NCBI GenBank assembly: GCA_021502835.1
Contig: JAKFGP010000014.1
Coordinates: forward strand, 1-64,000
Source: Streptomyces thinghirensis
Lineage (GTDB): Bacteria; Actinomycetota; Actinomycetia; Streptomycetales; Streptomycetaceae
Length of the DNA stretch: 64,000 nucleotides
Direction of reading: 5' to 3'
The notes beneath the pieces are model-generated. The model had not been told where the DNA came from. It worked only from the letters and a program-made list of their open reading frames with translations, and did not search any database. A program made the position numbers and the translations under genes. Of the stretch, positions 30,205-40,018 are shown piece after piece (positions within the stretch are counted from its first letter, which is position 1; every line of letters starts with the position of its first letter).

Positions 30205-30766
30205 CTAGTCGCCGTCGCTCCCGGCCCGCGACCACTCCTCACGCAGGATGCCGAACAGCACCCGGTCGTAGCGCCGGCCGTCCATCAGCACGGCGGAGCG
30301 CAGCCGGCCCTCCTCGCGGAAGCCCAGCTTCGTGAACGAACGCATGGCACGCTCGTTGCCGCTCCAGGTGTCCAGCTCCAGCCGGTTGAGACCGTACGCG
30401 CCGAACAGGTGGTCCACGAGCAGCCGCAGCGCCTCCGACCCGTGGCCGCGCCCCCAGAACTCCTTCTCGCCGATAGTGATGCCCAGGGTGGCCACCCCGG
30501 CGTACGGGTCCAGGTCGCGGTAGTCGGCCATGCCTATCACCCCGCCGCCGGCCGTGTCCTCGACCGTGAACACGGCCGACTCCCCTCGGGCTGAGCCGCA
30601 GCATGGTGTCGAAGGCGAGCGTGATCGCCTCCGCCGTCACGGGGCCGAAACACGGGTCTCCGGCAGCCGCCCAGCGCACCACCTGGGGATCGTTGCGCCA
30701 CCGGAGATGATGCGCCGCGTCCTCTGCACGCAGCGCGCGCAACCTCGTCAACCCGCCTTTGATCAT
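30205..30766 (-). CDS. RimJ/RimL-type GNAT acetyltransferase
   Basis: About 187 residues with one frameshift near 30580. It begins MIKGGLTRLRALRAEDAAHH then LRWRNDPQVVRWAA, and contains GVATLGITIGEKEFWGRGHG with the acetyl-CoA loop G-x-G-H-G-S, EALRLLVDHLFGAYGLNRLEL and NERAMRSFTKLGFREEGRLR, the full RimJ/RimL pattern. Such enzymes acetylate N-terminal amines of ribosomal proteins or small amines, including antibiotics. The target is unknown. It ends just upstream of a sparse 150-base gap before DUF488. Confidence 0.88.
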
Positions 30767-30799
30767 TACCGGATCATAAGAGGTGTCGCGGAACGCCTG

Positions 30800-31292
30800 T
30801 CATGCGATGACCTTGTCGACGAATGCCGCGAGGTTCGCCACGGTCCCGCCGGATCTTCTCCTCCTGCGTGATCGTCTCGTGCAGTCGCGCGCCGGCGCCC
30901 GCATCCCGCTTGCCCCGCACATACAGCGAACAGGCCAGGTCGCTGCATATGTAGGCGCCCACCGAGTTGCCCTGCTGCCCGGCCTTGCCCGCCTTCGGCG
31001 CGACCATCAGGGAGACGCCGCCGGAGTGGGTGGTCAGGCACATCGAGCACATGCTGCGGCGTGCCTGCCCGGAGGCGGCGCCGGAGGAGCGCAGCGCGAG
31101 TGCCGTCGGACGGCCGCCCAGTTCGGTCACCAGGTAGGCGCGGTCCGGCGCCTGGGGATCCCGCCAGCCGAAGTAGTCCAGGTCGTCCCACGGGCGGTCG
31201 GCCAGGTCGTGGGGTATGGACAGGCGCTTGGCCGCGCCCTTGGTGCAGTTCACGAAGGCGGCACGGATCTCTTTGTCGGTCAACGGGTTCAT
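30800..31292 (-). CDS. FBP-type treble-clef zinc-finger protein
   Basis: About 163 residues. LTDKEIRAAFVNCTKGAAKRL and DLDYFGWRDPQAPDRAYLV are followed by RSMCSMCLTTHSGG and YICSDLACSLYVRGKR, the four-Cys treble clef of the FBP (elongation factor G-binding protein) C-terminal domain. FusB-like relatives release EF-G from fusidic acid-stalled ribosomes; the Streptomyces protein may likewise act on the ribosome, but this is inferred. The end reads TVANLAAFVDKVIA after a shift near 30845. ATG 31292. It is divergent from a TetR gene, with a 25-bp palindrome between them, so it is probably a target of that regulator. Confidence 0.82.
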
Positions 31293-31305
31293 ACACATGA
31301 GGCTA

Positions 31306-31330
31306 AGTTGCCTAAAGAGTTTAGGCAACT
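31306..31330. promoter_or_regulatory. 25-bp perfect inverted repeat, TetR operator candidate
   Basis: AGTTGCCTAAA-GAG-TTTAGGCAACT: 11-bp arms with no mismatch and a 3-bp centre. It lies 14 bases upstream of the FBP-protein start (-) and 34 bases upstream of the TetR start (+), placing it over both promoters. Confidence 0.85.
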
Positions 31331-31363
31331 GCATAATGAGTTCAGGCTATCGGAAGGATGACT

Positions 31364-31935
31364 ATGGTGCGGGTGGGGCTGACCACGGAACGCCTGGTCC
31401 GGGCGGGCGCGGAACTGGCCGACGAGGTCGGCTTCGACCAGAGTGACGGTCTCCGCGCTGGCCAGGCACTTCGACGTCAAGGTCGCGAGTCTGTACTCGC
31501 ACGTCAGGAACTCCCAGGACCTCAAGACCCGGATCGCCCTGCTGGCCCTCGCCGAACTCGCCGACCGGGGCGCCACGGCGCTGGCCGGGCGGGCCGGCAA
31601 AGACGCCCTCGCCGCCTTCGCGAACGTCTACCGCGACTACGCCCGGGAACCCCGGCCGGTACGCCGCCGGCCCAGCTGCGGCTCGACGCGGAGACGGCGG
31701 CGGCCAGCGCGGGCGTCCGCCACGCACAGATGACCCGGGCCATCCTGCGCGGCTACGACCTGGCCGAACCCGACCAGACCCACGCCGTCCGACTCCTGGG
31801 CAGCGTCTTCCACGGCTACGTCAGTCTGGAGATGGGCGGCGGCTTCGGCCACAGCGCGCCCCGGACACCCAGGAGACGTGGACCCGGATCGTGGACGCAC
31901 TCGACGCCCTGCTGCGCAACTGGCCCGCGGCGTGA
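31364..31935 (+). CDS. TetR-family regulator
   Basis: About 190 residues: VGLTTERLVRAGAELADEVG, VTVSALARHFDVKVASLYSH with the recognition helix VKVASLYSHV, then a TetR_C_33-like domain (ALAALAELADRG-type helices, AAAQLRLDAETAAASAGVRH, TRAILRGYDLAEPDQTHAVR and LLGSVFHGYVSLEMGGGF). This helix pattern, with the conserved FHGYVSLE, is a well-known TetR subgroup. ATG 31364 is preferred over 31358 because GGAAGG lies six bases upstream. It is followed after 46 bases by an SGNH hydrolase on the same strand, which it probably controls together with itself and the divergent FBP gene. Three indels. Confidence 0.85.
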
Positions 31936-31981
31936 ACCATCCCGCCCCGCGGCCGAACACACCCCCACAGCCGGAGACGAC

Positions 31982-33160
31982 ATGCACACCACGGACGACT
32001 GGATCACCACGCCGATCACCATGAACCTCCTGCGTGGTGCCCTCGACCTCGAGCGCACCGAGCAGGGCCTGCTGCCGCACCGGCTGCCCGCCCGGGCCCG
32101 CGCCCGGAACACCGACGGACAGTTGGCCATGGCCGAGTCCCAGCCCTCCGGCGTACGCCTGGCCCTGCGCACCCGGGCCACCGCCCTCGAACTGGACACC
32201 CTGCCCACCAAGCGGGTCTACGCCGGCGTCCCGCCGCGCCCGGACGGCGTGTACGACCTGCTCGTCGACGGCCGCCCGGCGGGCCGGGGCGGTGTCGCGG
32301 GCGGCAACACCCTGACCATCGACATGACCACCGGCACGACGGCCGTCGAACCCGGTCCCGTCGGCACCCTCCGCTTCGCGGGCCTCGCCCGAGGGCGCCA
32401 AGGACATCGAGATCTGGCTGCCGCACAACGAGGACCACCGAACTCGTCGCCCTGCGCACGAACGCCCCCGTCGAGCCCGCCCCGGACCCGGGCCGCAGGG
32501 TCTGGCTGCACCACGGCAGCTCGATCAGCCACGGCTCCGACGCCGCGAGCCCCACCACCACCTGGCCCGCACTCGCGGCCTCCCTCGGCGGCGTCGAACT
32601 CGTCAACCTGGGCCTGGCGGGCAGCGCCCTGCTCGACCCCTTCACCGCGCAGGCCCTGCGCGACACCCCCGCCGATCTGATCAGCCTCAAGATCGGCATC
32701 AACATCGTCAACGCGGACGTCATGCGCCTGCGTGCCTTCGGCCCCGCCGTCCACGGCTTCCTCGACACCGTCCGCGACGGCCACCCCGCCACCCCGCTGC
32801 TGGTCGTCTCGCCCATCCTGTCCCCCATCCACGAGGACACCCCCGGCCCCAGCGCGCCCGACTTCTCCCCATCTCCCCGAGGGGCGACTGCGCTTCACGG
32901 CCATGGGCGACCCGGCGGAACGCGCGAGCGGCAAACTGACCCTGAACACCGTCCGGGACGAGCTGGCCCGGATCGTCGGGCAGCGGGCGGCCGACGACCC
33001 GAACCTGCACTACCTCGACGGCCGTGACCTCTACGGCGAAGCCGACTCCGCCGAACTGCCCCTGCCCGACGACCTCCACCCGGACGCGGCCACCCACCGC
33101 CGCATCGGCGAACGCTTCGCCAAGCTGGTCTTCACCGACCACGGCGCGTTCACGGGCTGA
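31982..33160 (+). CDS. SGNH/GDSL-family hydrolase
   Basis: About 390 residues in two parts: an N-terminal beta-sandwich (LALRTRATALELDTLPTKRV, VYDLLVDGRPAGRG) and a C-terminal SGNH domain with VWLHHGSSISHGSDA (block I Ser in G-S-S-I-S), LVNLGLAGSALLDP (Gly block), SLKIGINIVNAD (Asn block) and PLPDDLHPDAATHRRIGERF (the D-x-x-H pair). It is an esterase or acetylesterase; with no signal peptide it is likely cytosolic. ATG 31982 has GGAGA upstream. Three frameshifts, near 32390, 32440 and 32875. Confidence 0.88.
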
Positions 33161-33215
33161 CCCACAACCCTGCTGTGCGTCCCGGCCTGCCGGCCCTCCG
33201 ACGCTCCCCGGCCGC

Positions 33216-33917
33216 TCATGTGCCGACGACCGCGGCGAAGCGCCGGGCGACCTCGCGCCAGACCACTTCGGCCGCGGTCTCGTCGCGTTCCGCCCGGCGG
33301 GAGAGTTCCGCCGGGTCCAGGCCCTTGGCCCGAATCCGCTCCGGAGCCCACGACCGGACCCGGTCCGCGCCCGCCTCGGGGTGGAACTGCATCCCCCCAC
33401 GCCCGGTCGCCGACCCGGAACGCCTGGTACGGGCACCGCTCGCTCTCCACCAGCCAGGCGGCGCCCCGGCGGCAGGGCGGTGACGGCGTCCACATGGTGC
33501 TCGACCGCCGTCACCTCGCTCCGGCGGACCTCGGAAGAGCGGATCACTCCCGGTCTCCGCCCGCAGGGTGAGCGGCGTGCTGCCGAACTCCGGTTCGCCG
33601 TGGTCGGCCCGGACCGTTCCTCCCGCGACATGGGCGAGGAGTTGTCCGCCGAGGCAGATCCCGAACACGGGGACACCTCGCTCCACCGCCTCGGCGACCA
33701 GTGCCCGGGTGGGCGCGAGCCAGGGCGCGCGGACGTCGTCGTCGGGCAGGTAGCCGCCGCCGAGCACCATGACGCCCTCGTGCGCCAGGCGCCGGGGGAG
33801 CGGCGCACCGGCGTACGCGTGGACCACGTCCAGTGCCGGCCCGTCCGAGGCCAGCCAGTCACCGAACCGGCCCGGCCCGCCGTCCGGACCGTTCTGCACC
33901 ACCAGCAGCCGCGACAT
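33216..33917 (-). CDS. Class I glutamine amidotransferase-like protein
   Basis: About 235 residues. It begins MSRLLVVQNGPDGGPGRFGD and carries the class I signatures: GVPVFGICLGGQLLAHVAGG, with the nucleophile Cys in G-I-C-L-G-G, and WGMQFHPEAGADRV, with the H-P-E catalytic pair after a frame change. It resembles stand-alone GMP synthase-like amidotransferases (GATase1), whose substrates may be gamma-glutamyl compounds. ATG 33917, TGA 33216. Frameshifts lie near 33390, 33470 and 33550. It is convergent with the SGNH hydrolase and head-to-tail with the amidohydrolase. Confidence 0.85.
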   Translation of the reverse strand: MSRLLVVQNGPDGGPGRFGDWLASDGPALDVVHAYAGAPLPRRLAHEGVMVLGGGYLPDDDVRAPWLAPTRALVAEAVERGVPVFGICLGGQLLAHVAGGTVRADHGEPEFGSTPLTLRAETGSDPLFRGPPERGDGGRAPCGRRHRPAAGAPPGWWRASGARTRRSGSATGRGGMQFHPEAGADRVRSWAPERIRAKGLDPAELSRRAERDETAAEVVWREVARRFAAVVGT

Positions 33918-33995
33918 CGCCCACTCCTCGCTTCACACCCCTCGGACACCGTCCCACTGCCCAGGACGGGGAGGGCCGCAACCCTCCGGCCGGAT

Positions 33996-35634
33996 CTAGG
34001 GCTCGCGGCGCGATGCGTCCGGGTCGCCGTCCAGTACGGTCAACAGCACCGGCACGTCGGCCAGTTCGGTGGCCGGCACGGTGAGCGGGTCGGCGGCGAG
34101 GACCGTCAGGTCCGCGCGGTGCCCGACGGCGATCCGGCCGGCCTCGTCCTCCTCGCCCGCCGCGTACGCCGCGTTGACGGTCATGCCGCGCAGCGCCTCC
34201 AGCGCCGTCAGTGCCTGTTCCGGGCCGTGCGGGTCCCGGCCGAGGTGGCGGGTCGGCCGGCGGTGACGGGCGCCCGCCATGACGCCCAGCGGCGGGTAGG
34301 GAGGCGATGGGCCAGTCGGGAGCCGAGGACCACGACGGCACCGGGAGTCGTGCAGGTCGCGGCAGCTGGCCAGGCCCGCGAGGCGCGCGGCTCGCCCCAG
34401 CCGGCGGGACCAGTTGTCGGTGTGGTCGGCGCGGGTGAAGTCGCAGCAGTGGGGTGGGCTGCATGGACGCCACGACGCCGAGCTCGGCGAACCGGCGCAG
34501 GGTGTCGTCCGGGACGGTCTCGATGTGCTCGACCCGGTGCCGCACCCCGCGTCCGCCCCGGCCTGCGCCTTCTCGACGGCATCGAGCACATGACGTACGG
34601 CGGCGTCGCCGATCGCGTGGGTGGCCGTGGGCACCCCGGCCCGGTGCAGCTCGCCGATGACCCGGGTGTACTCCTCCGGGTCCGGCCAGAAGGCGTGCCG
34701 GGACTCGCCGTGGCAGTCCGGCTGCTCCAGCCAGGCGGTGCCGTTGTCGACCGTCCCGTCCATGAAGATCTTGACGCCGGCGGTCCGCCACAGCCGCCCG
34801 CCCGCACCCTGCTGCCCGATGAGCGTGCGCACACCCTCGGCGTCGATGCCGGGCTGGCACCACGGCGCCACCCGCAGCCGCAGCGGCAGCCGTCCGGCCT
34901 GGTCCAGGTCACCGTAGAAGGCGAGGCTGTCGCCGTTCGCGTCCATGACATGACCGCCCGTCGCGGGCCGGTGGCGGCCATGGCGCGCAGGGCCGCGGCA
35001 GCCGGTCGCGGCGCTCGCGTGTGGGCTGCGGAGCTATCCGCTCCACCAGCTCGCACGCGGCGTCCTCCGGCAGCAGACCGGTCGGCGTGCCGTCCGCGTC
35101 GCAGACCACCTCCGCCGTGGCCTGGTCGAAGGTGCGCGGCCCGTCCACCCGCGCCAGCTCCAGCGCGCGCCGGCTGGCGAGCATGGGTGCGCGTCGAAGA
35201 GCAGCAACAGCAAGGGCACGCCGTCGAGTACGGCGTCGAAGGGTGCCGTCTCGACGGGGCGGCCGGCGAAGACGTTGGGGTCGAGGCCCCAGGCGTGCAG
35301 CCACGCCCCGGGGCGAGGTCAGTACCGCGCGGGCCAGCGCCTCGCGTACCTGGCCGACGTCGGTGCAGCCCGACAGGTCGAGACCGTGGGTCAGCTCGGC
35401 GCCCGGAGACGGGAAGGTGGATGTGCCCGTCCACCAGGCCGGGCGTCATCCCCGGGCGGCGCCCTTGAGGGGTCGACCACCGTGGTGGAGGCGTCCGCGA
35501 GCGCGCGGATGTCCCGGTCGTCACCGAGGGCGGAAATCCGGCGATCGGCCGCGGCCAGCGCGGTCGGGGCGAGGATTTCCCCGGTGACCGGGTCGAGCAG
35601 CCGGGCCGAGAGCAGGATGAGGAGAGGTGCGCAC
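33996..35634 (-). CDS. YtcJ-like amidohydrolase
   Basis: About 545 residues, the family-3 amidohydrolase (TIM-barrel metallohydrolase) fold: LLDPVTGEILAPTAL, then TPGLVDGHIHLPVSGAEL with the metal-binding H-x-H, GVKIFMDGTVDNGTAWLEQP, PTATHAIGDAAVRHVLDAVE (H-A-I-G-D), RHRVEHIETVPDDTLRR (H-I-E), VVLGSDWPIASYPPL (the final metal Asp), and EALRGMTVNAAYAAGEEDEA. It cleaves C-N bonds of formamide- or cyclic-amide-like substrates. GTG 35634 has AAGGAG five bases upstream; the TetR stop overlaps this site, so the two are coupled. The divergent permease probably supplies the substrate. About ten frameshifts. Confidence 0.85.
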
Positions 35635-35636
35635 GG

Positions 35637-36301
35637 TCACTCCTTGGGGGCGGGGCGGTTCGGGGTGTCGGGGTCGTCAGGTGCCTGCGGGGCAGGCCCA
35701 GTTCGCGTTCCGCCGTGGTGACGGGCATCAGCCGGACCAGCGGGCGGATCGTCAGTGGTGTCGGCGCTGTTGACGAGCATGCCGAGACCGTCGAGGACGA
35801 CCAGGATCTGGATGGCGGCCACCAGCGGGTCCTCGGTGGGAACTCGCCCGCCGCACGCCTTCGCGGATGAGCGACTCCATCCGGTCCGCCAGGCGGCCTC
35901 CGGACGGCGACACGGTCGCGCAGCGTGGGCCGGTAGCGGCTCAGGTCTGCCGGGCGTTGAGCCAGAGCCGGCTGATGTCGTCGAACCCTCGCTCCGGTCG
36001 CTTGGGCGAAGAACCGCGCCAGATGCCGCGTCGGCGTCGCACCGGCCAGGGTCGGCAGGCAGGAGCGTCTCCAACTCGGCGTCCGCGGCAGTCGCCGTGG
36101 CCTCGGCCACCAGGTCCTCCACTGCGGGGAAGTAGTGACTGATCCAGCTCCCGGGCGGACGTCGAGGTTCCTCGGCGATCCGCCTCGGGGTGATGCACTC
36201 CAGTCCCTTCGGTCAGTGCGACACCGTAGCTGCGGCAACGATTTCCGCACGTCTGGCCGCTGGAGTTTGCGGATTCGCTTGTTCGGGACGCTTGACGGCA
36301 T
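35637..36301 (-). CDS. TetR-family regulator of the amidohydrolase/permease locus
   Basis: About 215 residues. The helix-turn-helix is readable after frame repair as ITPRRIAEEPRRPPGSWISH with YFPAVEDLVAEATATAADAE, i.e. the usual G-x-I-S-H-Y-F end. The ligand domain includes VAAIQILVVLDGLGMLVNSA, a typical TetR closing helix. Two ATGs (36301 and 36310) both lie within the palindrome at 36298-36312; MPSSVPNKRIRKLQRPDVRK is the reading from 36301. It ends at TGA 35637, overlapping the ribosome site of the amidohydrolase. It is divergent from the NCS1 permease. Six or more frameshifts. Confidence 0.75.
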
Positions 36302-36312
36302 GGAATCCATGC
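36298..36312. promoter_or_regulatory. 15-bp palindrome over TetR start codon
   Basis: GCATGGAATCCATGC is a perfect 6-3-6 palindrome in the gap between the divergent TetR and NCS1 permease genes, and overlaps both candidate TetR start codons. It is the best operator candidate for this regulator. Confidence 0.7.
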
Positions 36313-36370
36313 TATTGAGTGTGCGACCAACAAGCAAGCAGGTGGGATACTGTGCACCCCGGAGAGCCTC

Positions 36371-37861
36371 ATGGCGTCCACGATCCCCGACCCGCACCCC
36401 GGCACCGGCGCCCGCGCGTCAGGAGGCTCTCGCCACCCCAGCCCCCGTCGGAACGGGCGGGCCGCGTCGAGGCCCACGGCATCGACCACATCCCCGACCA
36501 CGAACGCCACGGCAACCGAGAGCCCAGCTCTTCTCCGTCTGGGCGGCGGCCAACGTCGCCTATCTCAACCTGGTGACCGGCGGCGCCCCGATCCTCGTGG
36601 GCCTGACTCCCACGGCGGGCCCTCGCGGTGATCGTCGTGGGCAACCTGTTCCGGCTGCTCACTGGCCTGCCTTGCCATATCCGGCCCGGCGGCGGGCGCC
36701 GCCGGCAGCGGGAGTCGTCACGCGGGCGATGTACGGGGTGCGCGGCAACCGCGTGAACAACGCGGTCGTCGGCTGGCTCATCTCCGTCTGCTACTTCGCC
36801 CTCAACCTGGCCGCCGCCGCATGCGCCGCCTTCGCCCTCGTCCAGATGGCCGGCATCACCGCGACCACCGGCGTTCAGGTCGTCGTGGTGATGGTCGTCG
36901 CCGCCCTCACCCTGACCATCGGGGTCTACGGCCACGGCATGATCATGAAGCTGTACCTCCCGATCCACTCACCCTGACGGCCGCCGCCGCCGTCGTCGCG
37001 GTCGGCGATGTTCCGGCACACCGACTTCGCGTACCTACCGGCCGAACCGCTCACCGGCACCGATCTGTGGGCGGTCTGATCGCCGGCGTCACCCCTCATC
37101 CGGATCCGGCCCGGCTCTCGTACACCACCAGCGCCGACTTCTCCCGCTACCTGCCCCGCACGACGTCCCCCAAGGCGATCGCCGGCTGGACCGCCCTGGG
37201 CGGCTTCCTGCCCGGCGTGCTCGTCTGCTCCCTCGGCGCCCTCGCCGCGACCGCCGTCGACATGACGGACCCGCAGGACCGGTCTGCGGCAGCTCCTGCC
37301 CGGCGGTTCGGCCCGGTGTTCCTGCTCGCCCTGGTCCTCGGCACCATCGCCATCAACGCCCTGACCGCCTACAGCGCGGGCCTCGCCCTCCAGGCCGTCG
37401 GCATCCGCATCCGCCGCTCGCTCAGCGTGCTCCGCCGACGGACGCGGCTGCGTCGCCCTCACCCTGTACGGGCTCCTCGCCTCCGACTTCCTCGACACCG
37501 TCAGCAACGTCCTCCAGCTCACCGTCGTCCTCCTCGGCCCCGCCATGGCCGTCTACGCCACGGACATCGTGCTGCGCCGCAACCGCTACGACGGCCGGGC
37601 CTGATGGACGAGACACCCGGCAGCGCCTTCTGGTACACCGCCGGTGTCAACCTTCGGCGGGCACGCCCTGGCCTCGCCGGCGGCGTCACTGGCCGCGCTG
37701 AGCGTCAACACCCTCTACACCGAGCCCATCGCACGCGCCCTGGGCGGCTGGACCTCGCCCTGCCGGCGGGCATCGTCGTCGCCTCCCGCTGTTCTACGCG
37801 GTCCTGGCGCGCGGCGGAAAATCCGGGCGCCGGCGGCCAGACGAGCGGTACGGTCCCTCGC
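36371..37861 (+). CDS. NCS1-family nucleobase (cytosine/purine) permease
   Basis: About 490 residues and twelve helices. VEAHGIDHIPDHERHGNRE then SVWAAANVAYLNLVTGGAL is the NCS1 start (E-x-x-G-I-D-x-I-P-x-x-E-R), followed by VTRAMYGVRGNRVNNAVVGW, LVQMAGITATTGVQVVVVM, SGPLSYTTSADFSRYLPRTT (the D-F-S-R-Y-L-P motif) and AINALTAYSAGLALQAVGI. NCS1 proteins import cytosine, uracil, purines, allantoin or hydantoins with Na+ or H+. ATG 36371, with GGAGAG upstream. The stop is hidden by a frameshift just before the methyltransferase start at 37862. About ten indels. Likely role: bringing in the substrate for the divergently encoded amidohydrolase. Confidence 0.85.
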
Positions 37862-38606
37862 ATGTCTGACGAGGACCGGCTACTTCGGGGAAAGCGTCGC
37901 CGCGCACTACGACGAGTCGGCGGCGGACCGGTTCACACCCGAGGCGGTGGATCCCGCCGTCGACCTGCTGACGGAACTGGCGGGCACCGGCCGGGCACGC
38001 TCGAGTTCGGCGTCGGCACCGGCCGGATCGCGCTGGCCCTGGCGGGGCGCGCGGAGTCCCGGTACCACGGCATCGACATGTCCGGGCCATGACCTCCCGG
38101 CTGAGTGCCAAGCCGGGCGGCGACTGCCGTAGGGGTGACCATCGGCGACTTCGCGACGACTCCGGGCACCGGGCTTCTTCACGGTCGCCCTACCTCGTCT
38201 TCAACACCATCAACAACCTGACGACGCAGGACGCCCAGGTCGACTGCTGCCGCAACGCTGCCGACCATCTGGAGCCCGGCGGCTGCTTCGTCATCGAGGT
38301 GGGCGTGCCGGAGCTGCGTCGGCTGCCCCGGGACGAGACCGCCGTGCCGTTCCGCATCGGCCCGACCGGGTGGGCGTTCGACACCGACGACACCGCCACC
38401 CAGGCGATGAGTTCGAACTACGTCACCCTCGTGGACGGACGCCCCAGTGCGAGTACTACCCTTCCGGTACGTGTGGCCTTCGAACTCGACCTGATGGCCG
38501 GCTCGCCGGACTGCAGCTGCGCGACCGGTGGGAGGTGGACCCGGAAGCCGTTCACCCACGAGAGCGACGGCCACATGCATGGTCTGGGAGAAGCCCCGCC
38601 GACTGA
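37862..38606 (+). CDS. Class I SAM-dependent methyltransferase
   Basis: About 245 residues: GYFGESVAAHYDESAADRFT and VDLLTELAGTGRALEFGVGT with the SAM motif I E-F-G-V-G-T-G-R-I, VHGIDMSRAM (motif II acid), TVAYLVFNTINNLTTQDAQV, DHLEPGGCFVIEVGVPELRR, and the C-terminal KPFTHESDGHVSVWEKP. The methyl acceptor is unknown; the type is common near uptake genes in Streptomyces. ATG 37862 abuts the permease end, so it is probably in the same transcript. Seven or so frameshifts. Confidence 0.85.
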
Positions 38607-38679
38607 CCGGCCGGTCCGGGCCATGCCGGTCGGCGCTGCTCCGATCCGGTCTGGTCGGTCCGGTCTGGTCCGGGACGAC

Positions 38680-39781
38680 TCCAGCGCACCGTGCCAGGTA
38701 CAGGCCCAGGGCCTTGTGCAGCAGCTTGTTGAGCGGGTAGTCCACTCGCCGAGGTACTCCACGGCCTCACCGCCCGCTCCGGCCTTGAACCGCGCAGCAG
38801 CCCCAGCAGGCCAGATTCGTCCTCGTCCAGGGTGTCGGTGATGCGCGGAAATCGTAGACGGCCGCGCCGAGTTCTGGGCGTCGCACATCATCCGCCACTG
38901 GAGCGCGTTGTTGAACACCTCGCGCCAGCGGCTCGTGGAAGCGCCGTAGGAGTACCAGACGTGCTCGCCGACGGTCAGCATCGTGGCACCCGCGAGCACC
39001 TCCCCGTCGTGATGGGCGAGGTAGAGCGCATGCAGTCCGGGTCCTCGGCCGTCGAAAAGCGCAGTCCACATGCGCTGGAAGTAGGTGAGGGCGCGGGATG
39101 AACCCTTGCGGTCCGTTCGGCGGTCTCGACGTAGAGCTCGTAGAAGGCCGGGAGGTCCTCCTGGTCGCCCCGGACGACTTTGACGCCGGCCTTCTCGGAC
39201 TTCTGATGTTGCGGCGCCACCTTGGTTGAAGCCGTTCTGGGCCTGCTCCAGTGACCGCCGGCGAGCGGTACCTGGCACGTAGCGCGGCTGGCCGGCGAAA
39301 CCGTCCTCGCCCAGCGCGGTGCCGCCAGCCCGCCCGGCGCAGCCTCGGCGATGTCGGCGGCCCCGAGCCGTGCACGGTGGCCTCCACGTCCCCAGCCGCC
39401 GAGCCCCGGGTCGGCGATCGCAGCCTTGACCGCCTCGGCACTCCAGCGCCGGGCCGCACGGGCGGCCCCATCCGCACCGAAGACGCGCCTTCAGGTACCC
39501 GAGCATCGGCTCCAGCCACCGCTCCAGATCCGCCGTGCCCCAGTCGATGACCGGGCCCTCGAGCAGATGGGCCAGATACCGCTTCAGCCTCGGCAACGGC
39601 CGCGGCCAGCACCAGCCCCGCGCCCGAGGTCGCCGCCCTCGTCGAACCAGCCCAGGCTCTCCGCCCGCCAGTCCGGCTTCACGTCGCCCCACGAGGGCGT
39701 CTGCAGATGACTGACGGAAGGCCGGGACGTGACGAAGCGCAGATGCTCCTCGCGGGTGATCGCCTTCAGGTGACAGCTCAT
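38680..39781 (-). CDS. FemAB-type peptidyltransferase (lipid II aminoacyl-transfer family)
   Basis: About 370 residues: TPSWGDVKPDWRAESLGWFD, LVLARPLPRLKRYLAYLPEG, GPVIDWGTADLERWLEPMLG, FYELYVETAERT, YFQRMWTALFDGRGPGLHALYLAHHDGEVLAGA-type strings and VWYSYGASTSRWREVFNNAL, then the closing EYLGEWDYPLNKLLHKALGL. These are two GNAT-like domains of the FemABX family, which adds amino acids from tRNA to the peptidoglycan stem peptide. Streptomyces make Gly1 cross-bridges with such an enzyme. ATG 39781. The stop near 38680 is blurred by a shift. About nine frameshifts. Confidence 0.85.
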
Positions 39782-40018
39782 GGGTCGGGGTCCCTTTGCT
39801 CGACGTTGTCCGTCCTGGTTCGACGGGAGGAGCGGCGAGGGCGCGCAGTGCGTTCGCCGTCCCGCACTTCACAGGGAGTACGAACTGGGAGCCGATGCGC
39901 GCGCTGTCACCCGGCTGTTAACCCGTGTGCACCGCCGTCCGGCGCGCGGGATCCGCGCACGTGGTGTGAGCGTGGTGGGGTTGGGCGGTGCGGGCAGGAC
40001 GGACGGGGGCGGACGGCC

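Noticed and set aside
33024..35468. An 814-codon plus-strand open frame
   Set aside because: It lies opposite the amidotransferase and amidohydrolase, whose motifs are clear; the long frame is a high-GC artefact.
34208..36397. A 729-codon minus-strand frame through the amidohydrolase and TetR
   Set aside because: It switches between in-frame and out-of-frame parts of two genes whose overlap and start/stop signals show they are separate.
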